The notes under the pieces: model-generated
Database searches by the model: none
The model's input: the letters and a program-made list of their open reading frames with translations, nothing else
Told to the model about the DNA's origin: nothing
In this document: one piece after another, positions 7,512-16,294 of the stretch
How the letters are laid out: the number at the start of each line of letters is the position of its first letter
Position numbering within the stretch: position 1 is the stretch's first letter
Assembly (NCBI RefSeq): GCF_007827595.1
Contig: NZ_VISR01000037.1
Coordinates: forward strand, 1-64,000
From: Streptomyces sp. BK340
GTDB lineage: Bacteria > Actinomycetota > Actinomycetes > Streptomycetales > Streptomycetaceae
Length of the DNA: 64,000 bases
Direction: 5' to 3'
Translations under genes and position numbers: made by a program

Positions 7512-8534
7512 ATGCCCATCGCAACCCCCGAGGTCTACAACGAGATGCTCGACCGGGCGAAGGCAGGCAAGTTCGCCTACCCGGCCATCAACGTCACCTC
7601 GACCCAGACCCTGCACGCGGCGCTGCGCGGCTTCGCGGAGGCGGAGAGCGACGGCATCGTCCAGATCTCGACGGGCGGTGCCGAGTTCCTGGGCGGCCAG
7701 TACAGCAAGGACATGGTGAGCGGCGCGGTCGCGCTCGCCGAGTTCGCGCACATCGTCGCCGAGAAGTACCCGGTCAACATCGCGCTGCACACCGACCACT
7801 GCCCGAAGGACAAGCTCGACGGGTACGTACGTCCGCTGCTCGCGGTCTCCGAGGAGCGCGTCAAGGCCGGCCGCAACCCGCTGTTCCAGTCCCACATGTG
7901 GGACGGCTCCGCCGAGACCCTGGCCGACAACCTGGCCATCGCGCAGGAGCTGCTGGAGCAGGCCCGCCGCGCCAACATCATTCTCGAGGTCGAGATCACC
8001 CCGACCGGTGGCGAGGAGGACGGCGTCTCCCACGAGATCAACGACTCCCTGTACACCACGGTCGAGGACGCGATCCGCACCGCCGAGGCCCTGGGCCTGG
8101 GCGAGAAGGGCCGCTACCTGCTGGCCGCCTCCTTCGGCAACGTGCACGGCGTGTACAAGCCGGGCAACGTCGTGCTCCGTCCCGAGCTGCTGAAGGAGCT
8201 GAACGAGGGCGTCGCCGCCAAGTTCGGCAAGGCGTCCCCGTTCGACTTCGTCTTCCACGGCGGCTCCGGCTCCACCGAGCAGGAGATCCAGACCGCGCTG
8301 GAGAACGGCGTCGTGAAGATGAACCTGGACACGGACACCCAGTACGCCTTCACCCGTCCGGTCGCCGCTCACATGTTCCAGAACTACGACGGCGTCCTGA
8401 AGGTCGACGGCGAGGTCGGCAACAAGAAGGCCTACGACCCGCGCACCTGGGGCAAGCTGGCCGAGGCGTCGATGGCGGCCCGTGTCCTCGAGGCCACGCA
8501 GCACCTGCGCTCGGCGGGTAACAAGATCAAGTAA
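7512..8534 (+). CDS. fba: Class II fructose-1,6-bisphosphate aldolase
   Basis: A 340-residue zinc-dependent aldolase that cleaves fructose 1,6-bisphosphate to dihydroxyacetone phosphate and glyceraldehyde 3-phosphate, or the reverse, in glycolysis and gluconeogenesis. Visible family marks are the metal/catalytic region ALHTDHCPKD (HTDHC at 93-97), VEITPTGGEEDG, the zinc histidine in FGNVHGVYKPGN, and the phosphate loop FVFHGGSGST. Length and the N-terminus MPIATPEVYNEML are typical of actinobacterial type IIA enzymes. Strong ribosome site and codon bias fit high expression. A perfect 14-bp hairpin follows. Confidence 0.97.
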   Translation: MPIATPEVYNEMLDRAKAGKFAYPAINVTSTQTLHAALRGFAEAESDGIVQISTGGAEFLGGQYSKDMVSGAVALAEFAHIVAEKYPVNIALHTDHCPKDKLDGYVRPLLAVSEERVKAGRNPLFQSHMWDGSAETLADNLAIAQELLEQARRANIILEVEITPTGGEEDGVSHEINDSLYTTVEDAIRTAEALGLGEKGRYLLAASFGNVHGVYKPGNVVLRPELLKELNEGVAAKFGKASPFDFVFHGGSGSTEQEIQTALENGVVKMNLDTDTQYAFTRPVAAHMFQNYDGVLKVDGEVGNKKAYDPRTWGKLAEASMAARVLEATQHLRSAGNKIK

Positions 8535-8555
8535 GCGCGTCCGAGGACGTCTGCG

Positions 8556-8590
8556 GCGGACCCGGTGCCCCGGCACCGGGTCCGCTGTAT
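8556..8590 (+). terminator. Strong terminator after fba
   Basis: Perfect 14-bp stem GCGGACCCGGTGCC (8556-8569) / GGCACCGGGTCCGC (8572-8585) with a 2-nt apparent loop, followed by TGTAT. It separates fba from the MFS gene 15 bp further on. Confidence 0.85.
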
Positions 8591-8600
8591 ATCTGGGGGC

Positions 8601-10058
8601 ATGCCCGACGTCCGGATCGCCTCGCTGCAGGGCAAGTGGATCCTGTTCACCACGGTCCTCGGCTCCAGCATGGCCATGCTGGACTCCACCGTCGTCAACG
8701 TGGCGCTCCCGACCATCGGCCGCGACCTCGGCGCGAGCCTCGCCGCCCTGCAGTGGACGGTGAACGCGTACATGGTCACGCTGGCCGGCCTGATCCTGCT
8801 GGGCGGCTCGCTCGGGGACCGCTACGGCCGCCGGAAGATCTTCGTGCTGGGGGTCGTCTGGTTCGCGTCGGCGTCCCTGCTGTGCGGCCTGGCCCCCACG
8901 TCTGGGGTCCTCATCGCCGCCCGGGCCCTGCAGGGCGTCGGCGGCGCGCTCCTCACCCCCGGCTCGCTCGCCCTCATCCAGGCCTCCTTCCACCCGGACG
9001 ACCGGAGCCGGGCGGTCGGCCTGTGGTCCGGCTTCGGCGGCATCGGCGCGGCCGTCGGACCGTTCCTGGGCGGCTGGCTGGTGGACGGCCCCGGCTGGCG
9101 CTGGGTGTTCCTCCTCAACGTGCCGCTGGCCCTCCTGTGCGTCCCCGTCGCCCTGCGCCACGTCCCCGAGTCGACCGACGCACGCACCCACGGCCGCTTC
9201 GACGTCCTCGGCGCGGCCCTGGGCGCCCTGGCGCTGGCCCTGCTCACGTACGCGCTCATCGAGGCCCCCGGAGGCTCGCCGGGCGTGGTGCTGAGCGCGG
9301 TCGCGGGCGTGGCCACGGCCGTCGCCTTCGGCTACGTCGAGAAGCACCGCCCCGACCCCATGCTGCCGCCGGACATCTTCGCCTCGCGCCAGTTCACGGC
9401 GGTCAACCTGGTCACGCTGTGCGTGTACGCGGCCTTCGGCGGGTTCTTCTTCCTCACCGCGCTCCAGCTGCAGGTGGTGGCCGGTTACTCCGCCCTGCAG
9501 GCCGGTACGGCCCTGCTGCCCACGACGGCCATGATGCTGCTGTTCTCGGCCCGCTCCGGCGCGCTGGCCGACCGCACGGGCCCGCGCCTGCCGCTCACCG
9601 TCGGTCCCCTGCTGTGCGCTGCGGCGATGCTGCTGATGCTCCGGGTGGGACCGGACGCGAACTACCTCGTGGACGTCCTCCCGCCGCTCCTCGTGATGGG
9701 CACGGGCATGGTCGTGCTGGTCGCCCCGCTGACCGCCACGGTCCTCGCCTCCGTCGACACCGCCCGGGCGGGCCTGGCCAGCGGCATCAACAACGCGGCG
9801 GCGCGGGCGGCGGGCCTGATGGCCGTCGCCGGGCTCCCGCTCCTGGCGGGCATGGGTCCGGAGGCGTACCGGTCCGCCGCCGCGTTCGACGCGGCGTTCG
9901 ACCGGGCGATGCCGATCTGCGCGGGTGTGCTGGTCCTGGGCGCGGTCCTGGCCTTCACCCTGATCCGCCGGCCCCCTCCGAACTGCCTCCACCCCGAATG
10001 CACCCGGCACGGCTCCGTCATGTCCCCGCCACTGGAGCCGGACCACGAAGCCCCCTAG
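8601..10058 (+). CDS. MFS drug exporter, DHA2 (EmrB/QacA) family
   Basis: A 485-residue proton-driven multidrug exporter of the inner membrane. The first membrane segment carries the DHA2 signature LDSTVVNVALPTIG, and the loop after segment 2 has motif A, GGSLGDRYGRRKIF. About 12-14 hydrophobic segments fill the protein, with the antiporter motif C region near GIGAAVGPFLGGWL. ATG 8601 is chosen because GGGGG lies 3-7 nt upstream and the first residues lead straight into segment 1; an upstream GTG inside the terminator is rejected. The substrate is unknown. A histidine/cysteine-containing tail (CLHPECTRH) ends the protein. Confidence 0.9.
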   Translation: MPDVRIASLQGKWILFTTVLGSSMAMLDSTVVNVALPTIGRDLGASLAALQWTVNAYMVTLAGLILLGGSLGDRYGRRKIFVLGVVWFASASLLCGLAPTSGVLIAARALQGVGGALLTPGSLALIQASFHPDDRSRAVGLWSGFGGIGAAVGPFLGGWLVDGPGWRWVFLLNVPLALLCVPVALRHVPESTDARTHGRFDVLGAALGALALALLTYALIEAPGGSPGVVLSAVAGVATAVAFGYVEKHRPDPMLPPDIFASRQFTAVNLVTLCVYAAFGGFFFLTALQLQVVAGYSALQAGTALLPTTAMMLLFSARSGALADRTGPRLPLTVGPLLCAAAMLLMLRVGPDANYLVDVLPPLLVMGTGMVVLVAPLTATVLASVDTARAGLASGINNAAARAAGLMAVAGLPLLAGMGPEAYRSAAAFDAAFDRAMPICAGVLVLGAVLAFTLIRRPPPNCLHPECTRHGSVMSPPLEPDHEAP

Positions 10059-10114
10059 GGGGCTGCGGCACGGTCGGCTGAGCCGTCCCGGTCACGGTGC
10101 GCCAGACTGAACAC

Positions 10115-10528
10115 ATGACGATTCACGAGAACCTCCTCGGCGGCCCGCCCCCCACTCACCTCCCCGACGACCCGGAGCCCCGCGAACTCCTCGCTCAGGG
10201 CACCGCGCCGGCGGACGTCGCCGCCAAGTACCCCACCTCCTCCCTCGCCTGGGCCCAGCTGGCCGACGATGCGTTCGAGCGGGGCGCGGTCGTGGAGTCG
10301 TACGCCTACGCCCGTACGGGCTACCACCGCGGCCTGGACGCCCTGCGCCGGGGCGGCTGGAAGGGCCACGGCCCGGTCCCGTGGGAGCACGAGCCGAACC
10401 GCGGCTTCCTGCGCGCCCTGCACGCCCTCGCCCGCGCCGCCCAGTCCATCGGCGAGCAGGCGGAGTACGAGCGCTGCTCGCAGTTCCTGAAGGACTCCTC
10501 CCCGACGGCCGCCCAGACCCTGGGCTGA
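10115..10528 (+). CDS. DUF3151 domain protein
   Basis: A 137-residue soluble protein recognised as DUF3151, a family conserved in mycobacteria and streptomycetes near fba and of unknown function. Characteristic stretches are LAWAQLADDAFERG, VESYAYARTGYHRGLDALRR, WKGHGPVPWEHEPN and RALHALARAAQSIGE, giving a mostly helical, TPR-like look. ATG 10115 begins MTIHENLLGG; an upstream in-frame start at 10097 is less likely. A terminator hairpin follows at 10551-10574. Confidence 0.88.
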   Translation: MTIHENLLGGPPPTHLPDDPEPRELLAQGTAPADVAAKYPTSSLAWAQLADDAFERGAVVESYAYARTGYHRGLDALRRGGWKGHGPVPWEHEPNRGFLRALHALARAAQSIGEQAEYERCSQFLKDSSPTAAQTLG

Positions 10529-10550
10529 CCGCTGCGGGAGTGCCCGGTGT

Positions 10551-10578
10551 GGCCCGTCTGGCAGCAGACGGGCCTTGC
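10551..10578 (+). terminator. Terminator after the DUF3151 gene
   Basis: Perfect 10-bp stem GGCCCGTCTG (10551-10560) / CAGACGGGCC (10565-10574) with a GCAG loop, then TTGCC. It isolates the following kynurenine genes as their own unit. Confidence 0.75.
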
Positions 10579-10680
10579 CGTATCCGTTGGGATTGCGGAG
10601 GATTCCGCTTGGGGACCGGGGCCCCCGTGCCGGCATCGGCAGGGGCGGACCGCTACCCGGAGCAACAACAGGAGACAGCG

Positions 10681-11529
10681 ATGTCCCAACCGGCTCGCCC
10701 CCCTCGTGAGGCCGCTGAGCCCGAGACCCCGCATCTCGACTTCGCCGGCACGACGCCGTACGAGGACTACGTCAGGGCGGACGTGCTCACCCATCTCCAG
10801 CACACCCTCTCCGACGACCCCGGAGAGATGGTCTTCCTGGTCACCACCCAGGTCATGGAGCTGTGGTTCACGGTGATCGTGCACGAGTGGGAGACCGCCG
10901 CGAAGGCCCTGCGCTCGGACGACGTCCCGACGGCCGTCGCCGCGCTGAAGCGCTCCGTGCGGGAGCTCGAGGCACTGAACGCCTCCTGGCGGCCGCTCGG
11001 CCAGCTGACCCCGGCCCAGTTCAACTCGTACCGTTCCGCCCTCGGCGAGGGCTCCGGTTTCCAGTCGGCGATGTACCGCCGCATGGAGTTCCTGCTCGGC
11101 GAGAAGTCCGCGTCCATGCTCGTCCCGCACCGTGGCGCCCCGCGCGTCCACGCGGAACTGGAGAAGGCGCTGCACGAGCCGAGCCTGTACGACGAGGTCG
11201 TACGGCTGCTCGCGCGGCGCGGCCACGCGATCCCCGAGGCCGTCCTGCGCCGGGACGTCGCCCTGCGCTACGAGACCTCCGACGCCGTCGAGGCGGCCTG
11301 GACGGAGATCTACTCGGGCGACCAGAACGCCGAACTCGCCCGCCTCGGAGAGGCGCTGTCCGACGTCGCCGAGCTGGTCTGGCGCTGGCGCAACGACCAT
11401 CTGGTCGCCACCCGCCGCGCGATGGGCGCGAAGGCCGGCACGGGCGGCTCCGCCGGCGTGGCCTGGCTGGAGAAGCGCGCCGGCAAGAACGTGTTCCCGG
11501 AGCTGTGGACGGCGAGGTCCCATGTCTGA
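10681..11529 (+). CDS. kynA: Tryptophan 2,3-dioxygenase
   Basis: A 282-residue heme dioxygenase that opens the indole ring of L-tryptophan to N-formylkynurenine, the first step of kynurenine catabolism. Family stretches are YEDYVRADVLTHLQHTL, FLVTTQVMELWF, LNASWRPLGQLTP with FNSYRSALGEGSGFQS, and WRWRNDHLVATRRAMG with the probable heme ligand H240. In well-studied bacterial enzymes the second region reads HQ-x-x-ELW, whose His contacts the indole NH; here that position is Thr56. The ATG has CAGGAG about 8 nt upstream. The stop overlaps the kynU start by 8 nt. Function is strongly supported by kynU and kynB next to it. Confidence 0.9.
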   Translation: MSQPARPPREAAEPETPHLDFAGTTPYEDYVRADVLTHLQHTLSDDPGEMVFLVTTQVMELWFTVIVHEWETAAKALRSDDVPTAVAALKRSVRELEALNASWRPLGQLTPAQFNSYRSALGEGSGFQSAMYRRMEFLLGEKSASMLVPHRGAPRVHAELEKALHEPSLYDEVVRLLARRGHAIPEAVLRRDVALRYETSDAVEAAWTEIYSGDQNAELARLGEALSDVAELVWRWRNDHLVATRRAMGAKAGTGGSAGVAWLEKRAGKNVFPELWTARSHV

Positions 11530-12733
11530 GCTGAGCCTGCGCGCGAAGAAGCTGGACGCGGCCGACGAACTGGCCCCGCTGCGCTCCCGTTTCGTCCTGG
11601 ACAATGCATCCGATCATGCGGCTGACGCCGCGGGCATCTACCTGGACGGAAACTCCCTCGGTGCCCTGCAGGCGAACGTGCCGGGCCGGATCGAGGACGT
11701 CGTCCGCCGGCAGTGGGGCGAGCTGCGCATCCGCTCCTGGGACGAGAGCGGCTGGTGGACGGCCCCCGAGCGGATCGGTGACCGCATCGCCCCGCTGGTC
11801 GGCGCGGCGCCGGGCCAGATCGTGGTCGGCGACTCCACAAGTGTCAACGTCTTCAAGGCACTTGTGGCAGCGGTCCGCATGGTGGACCCGACCCGCGACG
11901 AGATCCTGGTCGACGCGACGACGTTCCCCACGGACGGCTACATCGCCGAGTCGGCGGCCCGCCTGACCGGCCGCACCCTGCGCCCGGTGACCCCCGCCGA
12001 GGTGCCCGCGGCGCTGGGCGAGCGTACGGCGGCCGTGCTGCTGAACCACGTCGACTACCGCAGCGGCCGGCTGCACGACCTGCCGTCGCTGACCGCCGCG
12101 ATCCACGCGTCCGGCGCGCTCGCGGTCTGGGACCTGTGCCACAGCGTGGGCGCGCTGCCGGTGGGCCTGGACGAGCACGGGGTCGACCTCGCGGTCGGCT
12201 GCACCTACAAGTACCTGAACGGCGGCCCCGGTGCACCGGCGTTCCTCTACGTCCGCCGCGACCTGCAGGACCGCTTCGACTCGCCGCTGCCCGGCTGGAA
12301 CTCGCACGCCGAGCCGTTCGGCATGAGCCAGTCCTACGACCCGGCACCGGGCGCCCTGCGCGGCCGCGTCGGCACGCCGGACATCCTGTCCATGCTGGCC
12401 CTGGAGGCGGCCCTGGAGATCTGGGACGAGGTCTCCGTCGCCGCGGTCCGCGCCAAGTCCCTGGCCCTGACGGACTTCTTCCTGGAGTGCGTCGCGGCGT
12501 ACACCGAGCCGGGCCGGGTCACCTCCGTGACCCCGGAGCTCCACGAGGAGCGCGGCAGCCAGATCGCCCTGCGCTGCCCCGACGCGGGTGACGTGATGAA
12601 GCAGCTCATCGACCGGGGCGTGGTCGGCGACTTCCGCAATCCCGATGTCCTCCGCTTCGGCTTCAGCCCGCTGTACGTGAGCTTCGCCGAGACGGAGCGG
12701 GCCGCTCGGGTGCTGGCGGAGGTGCTCGGCTAG
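11522..12733 (+). CDS. kynU: Kynureninase
   Basis: A 403-residue PLP enzyme of fold type I that cleaves kynurenine to anthranilate and alanine. Seen are YLDGNSLGALQANVPG at the N-terminus, the PLP phosphate region GDSTSVNVFKAL, HVDYRSGRLHDL, DLCHSVGALPVGLD and the Schiff-base lysine K230 in CTYKYLNGGPG. ATG 11522 overlaps the dioxygenase stop, so translation is coupled. Together with kynA and kynB this gives tryptophan to anthranilate, which can feed back to tryptophan synthesis or into secondary metabolites. Length and motifs are normal. Confidence 0.95.
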   Translation: MSELSLRAKKLDAADELAPLRSRFVLDNASDHAADAAGIYLDGNSLGALQANVPGRIEDVVRRQWGELRIRSWDESGWWTAPERIGDRIAPLVGAAPGQIVVGDSTSVNVFKALVAAVRMVDPTRDEILVDATTFPTDGYIAESAARLTGRTLRPVTPAEVPAALGERTAAVLLNHVDYRSGRLHDLPSLTAAIHASGALAVWDLCHSVGALPVGLDEHGVDLAVGCTYKYLNGGPGAPAFLYVRRDLQDRFDSPLPGWNSHAEPFGMSQSYDPAPGALRGRVGTPDILSMLALEAALEIWDEVSVAAVRAKSLALTDFFLECVAAYTEPGRVTSVTPELHEERGSQIALRCPDAGDVMKQLIDRGVVGDFRNPDVLRFGFSPLYVSFAETERAARVLAEVLG

Positions 12734-12870
12734 GCGAGTCGCGGCAGTTGGGGCGGGGTGCGGTTGCGCCCCGCCCTCACCGTGTGTGACAACCCCATGT
12801 CCGCGCACGTCACCGGCCTGATACCGTCCCCGCCAACAGCCGACGAAGAATCGCCGCCTGGTCCGCCGAA

Positions 12871-12904
12871 CCCTCCCCCAGCGCCGAAGGCCGGGGAGGC
12901 ACCC
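12871..12904. repeat. Dispersed CCTCCCCC-type palindromic repeat
   Basis: Hairpin with arms CCTCCCC (12872-12878) and GGGGAGG (12893-12899) and an inner GCC-GAA-GGC stem-loop. It matches, from memory, one of the common short palindromic repeats of Streptomyces intergenic DNA. It sits in the kynU-kynB interval 25 bp before the kynB start, where it could attenuate or stabilise the transcript. Confidence 0.55.
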
Positions 12905-12928
12905 GCATCGTCGCTGAGAGGTTGGAGC

Positions 12929-13837
12929 ATGCCGGACGACGCCGCCGCAGCCCGCGCCGCCGCCGAAGAGGAGTCGGCCTTCTCGCACCCCGCGGTCGAC
13001 CCCGACGTCACCGCCGTGTACGGCGACCACCCCGACCAGGTGATCGACTTCTACGCCCCGCGGACCGACACGGCCCTCGCTCCGCTGGTCGTCGTCCTGC
13101 ACGGCGGGGCCTGGCGCGCCCCCTACGACCGGCGCCACATCACCCCCCTCGTGGACTACCTGGCCCGTAAGGGTTTCGCCGTGGCCAACGTGGAGTACCG
13201 GCGCGGCGGCGACCCGCAGATCCCCGCACAGAACACCGGGGCCGGACCGGGCGCCGGAGCCCCGCCCGCGCCCCTGGCGGGCCGCTGGCCCGACACCTTC
13301 GACGACGTGGCCGCCGCCATGGACGTCCTCCCCTCCCTGGTCCACGGGGCGCTCCCGCAGGCCGACCCCCGCCGCATGGTCCTCACCGGCCACTCGGCGG
13401 GCGGCCACCTCGCGCTGTGGGCAGCGGCCCGGCACGTCCTGCCCGCCGACGCCCCCTGGCGCACGGACCGGCCGGCCCCGCTGCGGGGCGTGGTCGCTCT
13501 CGCCCCCATCGCGGACTTCGCGGTGTCGGAGAAGCTGGACGTCTGCGGCAACGCCGCCCTGCAACTCCTGGGCGGCCAGAACGACTTCGCCGAGCGCCGG
13601 CCGTACGCCGACCCGGCGCTCCTGCTCCCGACGGGCATCGCGACGACCCTGGTCCAGGGCCGCGCCGACCTCGTCGTACCGCAGGCGGTCGCCGAGGCCT
13701 ACGCGGACGCGGCGGCGAAGGCGGGCGAGGTGGTGGGCCTGACGCTGCTGGAGGACGTCGGCCACTTCCCGCTGATCGACCCGGCGGCGGACGCGTGCGC
13801 GGTGGTGGCGGAGGAGATCGCCCAACTGGCTTGGTGA
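12929..13837 (+). CDS. kynB: Kynurenine formamidase-like alpha/beta hydrolase
   Basis: A 302-residue esterase-lipase-type hydrolase. It has the oxyanion motif HGGAW (58-62), typical of kynurenine formamidases, the nucleophile elbow GHSAGGH with S156, a probable acid in GRADLVVPQ and the histidine in LEDVGHFPLID. Its place directly after kynA and kynU indicates hydrolysis of N-formylkynurenine to kynurenine plus formate, completing the pathway to anthranilate. From memory the same three-gene group exists in S. coelicolor. The start is ATG 12929 with GGAG 2-5 nt upstream; a longer frame from 12758 runs through the palindromic repeat and is rejected. Confidence 0.85.
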   Translation: MPDDAAAARAAAEEESAFSHPAVDPDVTAVYGDHPDQVIDFYAPRTDTALAPLVVVLHGGAWRAPYDRRHITPLVDYLARKGFAVANVEYRRGGDPQIPAQNTGAGPGAGAPPAPLAGRWPDTFDDVAAAMDVLPSLVHGALPQADPRRMVLTGHSAGGHLALWAAARHVLPADAPWRTDRPAPLRGVVALAPIADFAVSEKLDVCGNAALQLLGGQNDFAERRPYADPALLLPTGIATTLVQGRADLVVPQAVAEAYADAAAKAGEVVGLTLLEDVGHFPLIDPAADACAVVAEEIAQLAW

Positions 13838-13864
13838 GCCCCGCCGTCCGCCCCCGTCATACCC

Positions 13865-13878
13865 GTAGTACCTGAGAG
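13865..13878 (+). promoter_or_regulatory. Shared motif GTAGTACCTGAGAG, upstream copy 1
   Basis: GTAGTACCTGAGAG lies 106 bp before the secreted hydrolase start that heads the first two-component operon. A 13/14 identical copy precedes the second two-component operon (18599-18612). The conservation in otherwise unlike intergenic DNA suggests a common operator, perhaps for one of the encoded response regulators. Confidence 0.5.
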
Positions 13879-13983
13879 CTACCCGGCAGAACAGCTCCCT
13901 GGCGGGACGCCGACGACACCCCCCGATTCCTAACTTGCCTCTCGGACGAGCCCGATGGCCGGGCACTCCGGGAGGAACGAATC

Positions 13984-15087
13984 ATGGGGCACAACCCGCC
14001 GCTGCCGCTCCGGACCGACAACGCGCAGCCGCCGACGGCGATTCCGCCCCACGGGGGCCACCCGCACCCGACGGCGAAAGCGGTACGGGTGGTGCGGGCG
14101 GGAACCCGGATCCGGCCGAAGGCCGGGTCCCCACCCACGCACCCGCACCCGAAAAGGCACCGCCTCTGGCGCCAGGCCCTCCTCACGGCCGCCGCGGTCG
14201 CCGCCCTCACCGCGGCCGCCCACCCCGGGATCCCGGCTCCCGCCCCTCCCACGCTCCCCGCCCCCACCGCGGCCACCCTCCGGTCGGCCTACGAGGCGAA
14301 CCGCGAGAACGCCGTGCACGCAGCCGACATGGCCGCCGCCCACGGCGACGTCCACCGAGCCGCGGCCGACCGGACCCTCGCCACCCGCAACCTCCTCACC
14401 TTCGACGGCAGGGGCTCGGGCCAGGCCGTGGAAGTCCTCGGCGACCCGACCCGCGCAGACCGCGTCGCCGTCCTGGTCCCCGGCTCCGACACCACCCTCG
14501 ACACCTACGCCCGTTTCCACAGAACGGCGGCGGCCCTCTACCGCGAAGCGCACCGCACCGACCCGCGCACAGCAGTCGTCGCCTGGCTCGGCTACGAGAG
14601 CCCCGCCACGATCAGCACCACGGTCACGACCACCGCCCGGGCCGACGAAGCGGCCCCCCGACTCCGTGCGTTCATCAGGGAGTTGCGTGCCCTGACCCCC
14701 GCCACCGGCACCCGGGTCTCGCTCCTCTGCCACTCCTACGGCTCCGTCGTCTGCGCCCGCTCCGCCTCCGCCCTGCCCGTGGACGACATGGTCCTGCTCG
14801 GCAGCCCCGGCACGGCCGCGGACACCGTCGCCGGCCTGCGCACCCCCGCCCGGGTCTGGGCGGCCCGCGGCAGCAGGGACTGGGTCGCGCACGTACCCCA
14901 CGTCCGCGCCGGCCTCCTCCTCGCCACCCTCGGCTTCGGCACCGACCCCGTCTCCCGCGCCTTCGGCGCCCGGGTCTTCGACGCGGCCGACGCCGACCAC
15001 AGCGGCTACTTCACCCCGGGCTCGGTCTCCCTCGCCAACCTGGCCCGCATCACTCTCGGCGAGACCTCGGAGGTGACCCGTGGCTGA
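13984..15087 (+). CDS. Secreted alpha/beta hydrolase, DUF1023 type
   Basis: A 367-residue protein. Residues 14-56 are encoded by a dispersed 129-bp repeat (14023-14151) and are Pro/His-rich. A hydrophobic segment follows (WRQALLTAAAVAALTAAA, about 62-79), likely a signal or anchor, so the usual N-terminus appears extended by the repeat. The rest resembles DUF1023 hydrolases: VAVLVPGSDTTLDTYARFH, the nucleophile elbow LLCHSYGSVVC, LGSPGTAAD and DHSGYFTPGS with the probable catalytic His. It is the first gene of an operon with an acyltransferase, a histidine kinase and a response regulator; the next start overlaps its stop. GGGAGG (13970-13975) precedes the ATG. Substrate unknown. Confidence 0.8.
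   Translation: MGHNPPLPLRTDNAQPPTAIPPHGGHPHPTAKAVRVVRAGTRIRPKAGSPPTHPHPKRHRLWRQALLTAAAVAALTAAAHPGIPAPAPPTLPAPTAATLRSAYEANRENAVHAADMAAAHGDVHRAAADRTLATRNLLTFDGRGSGQAVEVLGDPTRADRVAVLVPGSDTTLDTYARFHRTAAALYREAHRTDPRTAVVAWLGYESPATISTTVTTTARADEAAPRLRAFIRELRALTPATGTRVSLLCHSYGSVVCARSASALPVDDMVLLGSPGTAADTVAGLRTPARVWAARGSRDWVAHVPHVRAGLLLATLGFGTDPVSRAFGARVFDAADADHSGYFTPGSVSLANLARITLGETSEVTRG
14023..14151 (+). repeat. 129-bp dispersed repeat, copy A (in-frame)
   Basis: Copy A of a G/C-rich element, aligned without gaps to copies at 16333-16461 (same strand, about 85% identical by my count) and 41977-42105 (opposite strand). It contains the palindrome CCGGCC-gaa-GGCCGG (14112-14126) and ACCCGCACCCG motifs in the middle and at the right end. 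It lies inside the hydrolase coding region and keeps the frame open. Confidence 0.85.
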
Positions 15088-16294
15088 GCCGACCGCGCAC
15101 GCTCCCCGCCGCGCACTGCACGCGATCCGTCAGGGCGCCCACCGCGTGGACGCCGCCACACCCGCCTCCCGGGACCGGGCGGTGGACGCCCTGCGCGCCT
15201 TCGCGATACTCGGCGTCGTCCTCGGCCACTGGCTCGTCACGGCACTCGTCGCGCAGGACGGCGGCCTGCACACGGCGAGCCCGCTGCAGCACATGCCCTG
15301 GCTGGCCCCGGTCTCCTGGGTCTTCCAGACGCTGGCGGTGTTCTTCCTGGTGGGCGGCCACGTGGCGACCCGCGGCCTGGCCTCGGCAAAGGCCCGCGGC
15401 ACGACGTACCGCGACTGGCTCCGTGCCCGCCTCACCCGTCTCCTCCGCCCGGTGGCGGCCCTGCTCGCGCTGTGGACGGTGGCCGCACTCGCCCTCCTCC
15501 TCACCGGCGCCCCGCTCGCCACCGTGCACACGCTCCTCAAACTCGCCCTGTCCCCCCTCTGGTTCCTCCTGGTCTTCGCGGCCCTGACGGCCGCGACCCC
15601 CCTCCTCACCCGCCTCAACCCCCTCTGGCCGCTGGCCGTCGTCCTGCACGTGGACGTCCTGCGCTTCGGCCTGCACACCGGCCCGTCCTGGCTCGGCTGG
15701 GTGAACCTGGCCGCCGGCTGGCTGGTGCCGTACACCCTGGGCGCGGCCTGGACCCGAGGCGAACTGGAGAGCCGCCGGGCAGCCTGGGTCCTGCTCATGT
15801 CCGGTACGGCGGCGACGGCGGCCCTGATCCTGTGGGCGGGCTACCCCGCCTCGATGGTCGGAGTCCCCGGTGCCCAGATCTCCAACCTCAACCCCCCGAC
15901 CCTGGCGGCCGTCACCTTCGGCCTCGCCCAGTGCGGCCTGGCGCTGCTCCTCCGGGACCGCCTGCACCGGGCGATGACCCGCCCCCTCGCCTGGGCGGCG
16001 GTCACCCTGACCAACCTCTCGGCGATGACGATCTTCCTCTGGCACCAGACCGCCCTGATGGTCACCACGGCCACCGCCCTCCTGGCCGGCCGCCTCCCCG
16101 GTCTCCACACCCGCCCCGACTCCCTGGCCTGGGTGGCGTCCCGCCTCGCCTGCCTCCCTCTCTTCGCCCTGACCCTGGCCCTCTTCTGGCTGACCTTCCG
16201 CCACCACGAACAGGGCCCCCGCCGCCCCCGAAGCCGCCCCTCCCGCCTCGTCCACCGCCACACCCCCCGAGCGAAGACCCCCCGCAATGCCTAA
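15080..16294 (+). CDS. Membrane acyltransferase (acyltransferase 3 family)
   Basis: A 404-residue integral membrane protein with about ten hydrophobic segments. The opening SRDRAVDALRAFAILGVVLGHW matches the acyltransferase-3 start, in which an Arg-Asp pair and a histidine at the end of segment 1 are characteristic, and FFLVGGHVATRG resembles the family's second conserved block. Members acylate sugars, glycolipids or peptides using acyl-CoA; this substrate is unknown. GTG 15080 overlaps the hydrolase stop by 8 nt and its own stop overlaps the kinase start by 8 nt, so the three are translationally coupled. The pairing with a secreted hydrolase suggests modification of an exported or envelope molecule. 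Confidence 0.85.
   Translation: MAEPTAHAPRRALHAIRQGAHRVDAATPASRDRAVDALRAFAILGVVLGHWLVTALVAQDGGLHTASPLQHMPWLAPVSWVFQTLAVFFLVGGHVATRGLASAKARGTTYRDWLRARLTRLLRPVAALLALWTVAALALLLTGAPLATVHTLLKLALSPLWFLLVFAALTAATPLLTRLNPLWPLAVVLHVDVLRFGLHTGPSWLGWVNLAAGWLVPYTLGAAWTRGELESRRAAWVLLMSGTAATAALILWAGYPASMVGVPGAQISNLNPPTLAAVTFGLAQCGLALLLRDRLHRAMTRPLAWAAVTLTNLSAMTIFLWHQTALMVTTATALLAGRLPGLHTRPDSLAWVASRLACLPLFALTLALFWLTFRHHEQGPRRPRSRPSRLVHRHTPRAKTPRNA

Noticed and set aside
7461..10046. Very long open frame (861 codons) on the minus strand opposite fba and the MFS gene
   Set aside because: It is antisense to two well-supported genes and its product is an Arg/Gln/Gly/Val-rich composition without domains, as expected from high-GC shadow frames.
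11021..13966. Open frame of 981 codons on the minus strand opposite kynA, kynU and kynB
   Set aside because: Shadow of three recognised genes; low-complexity product with no family signature and no ribosome site.
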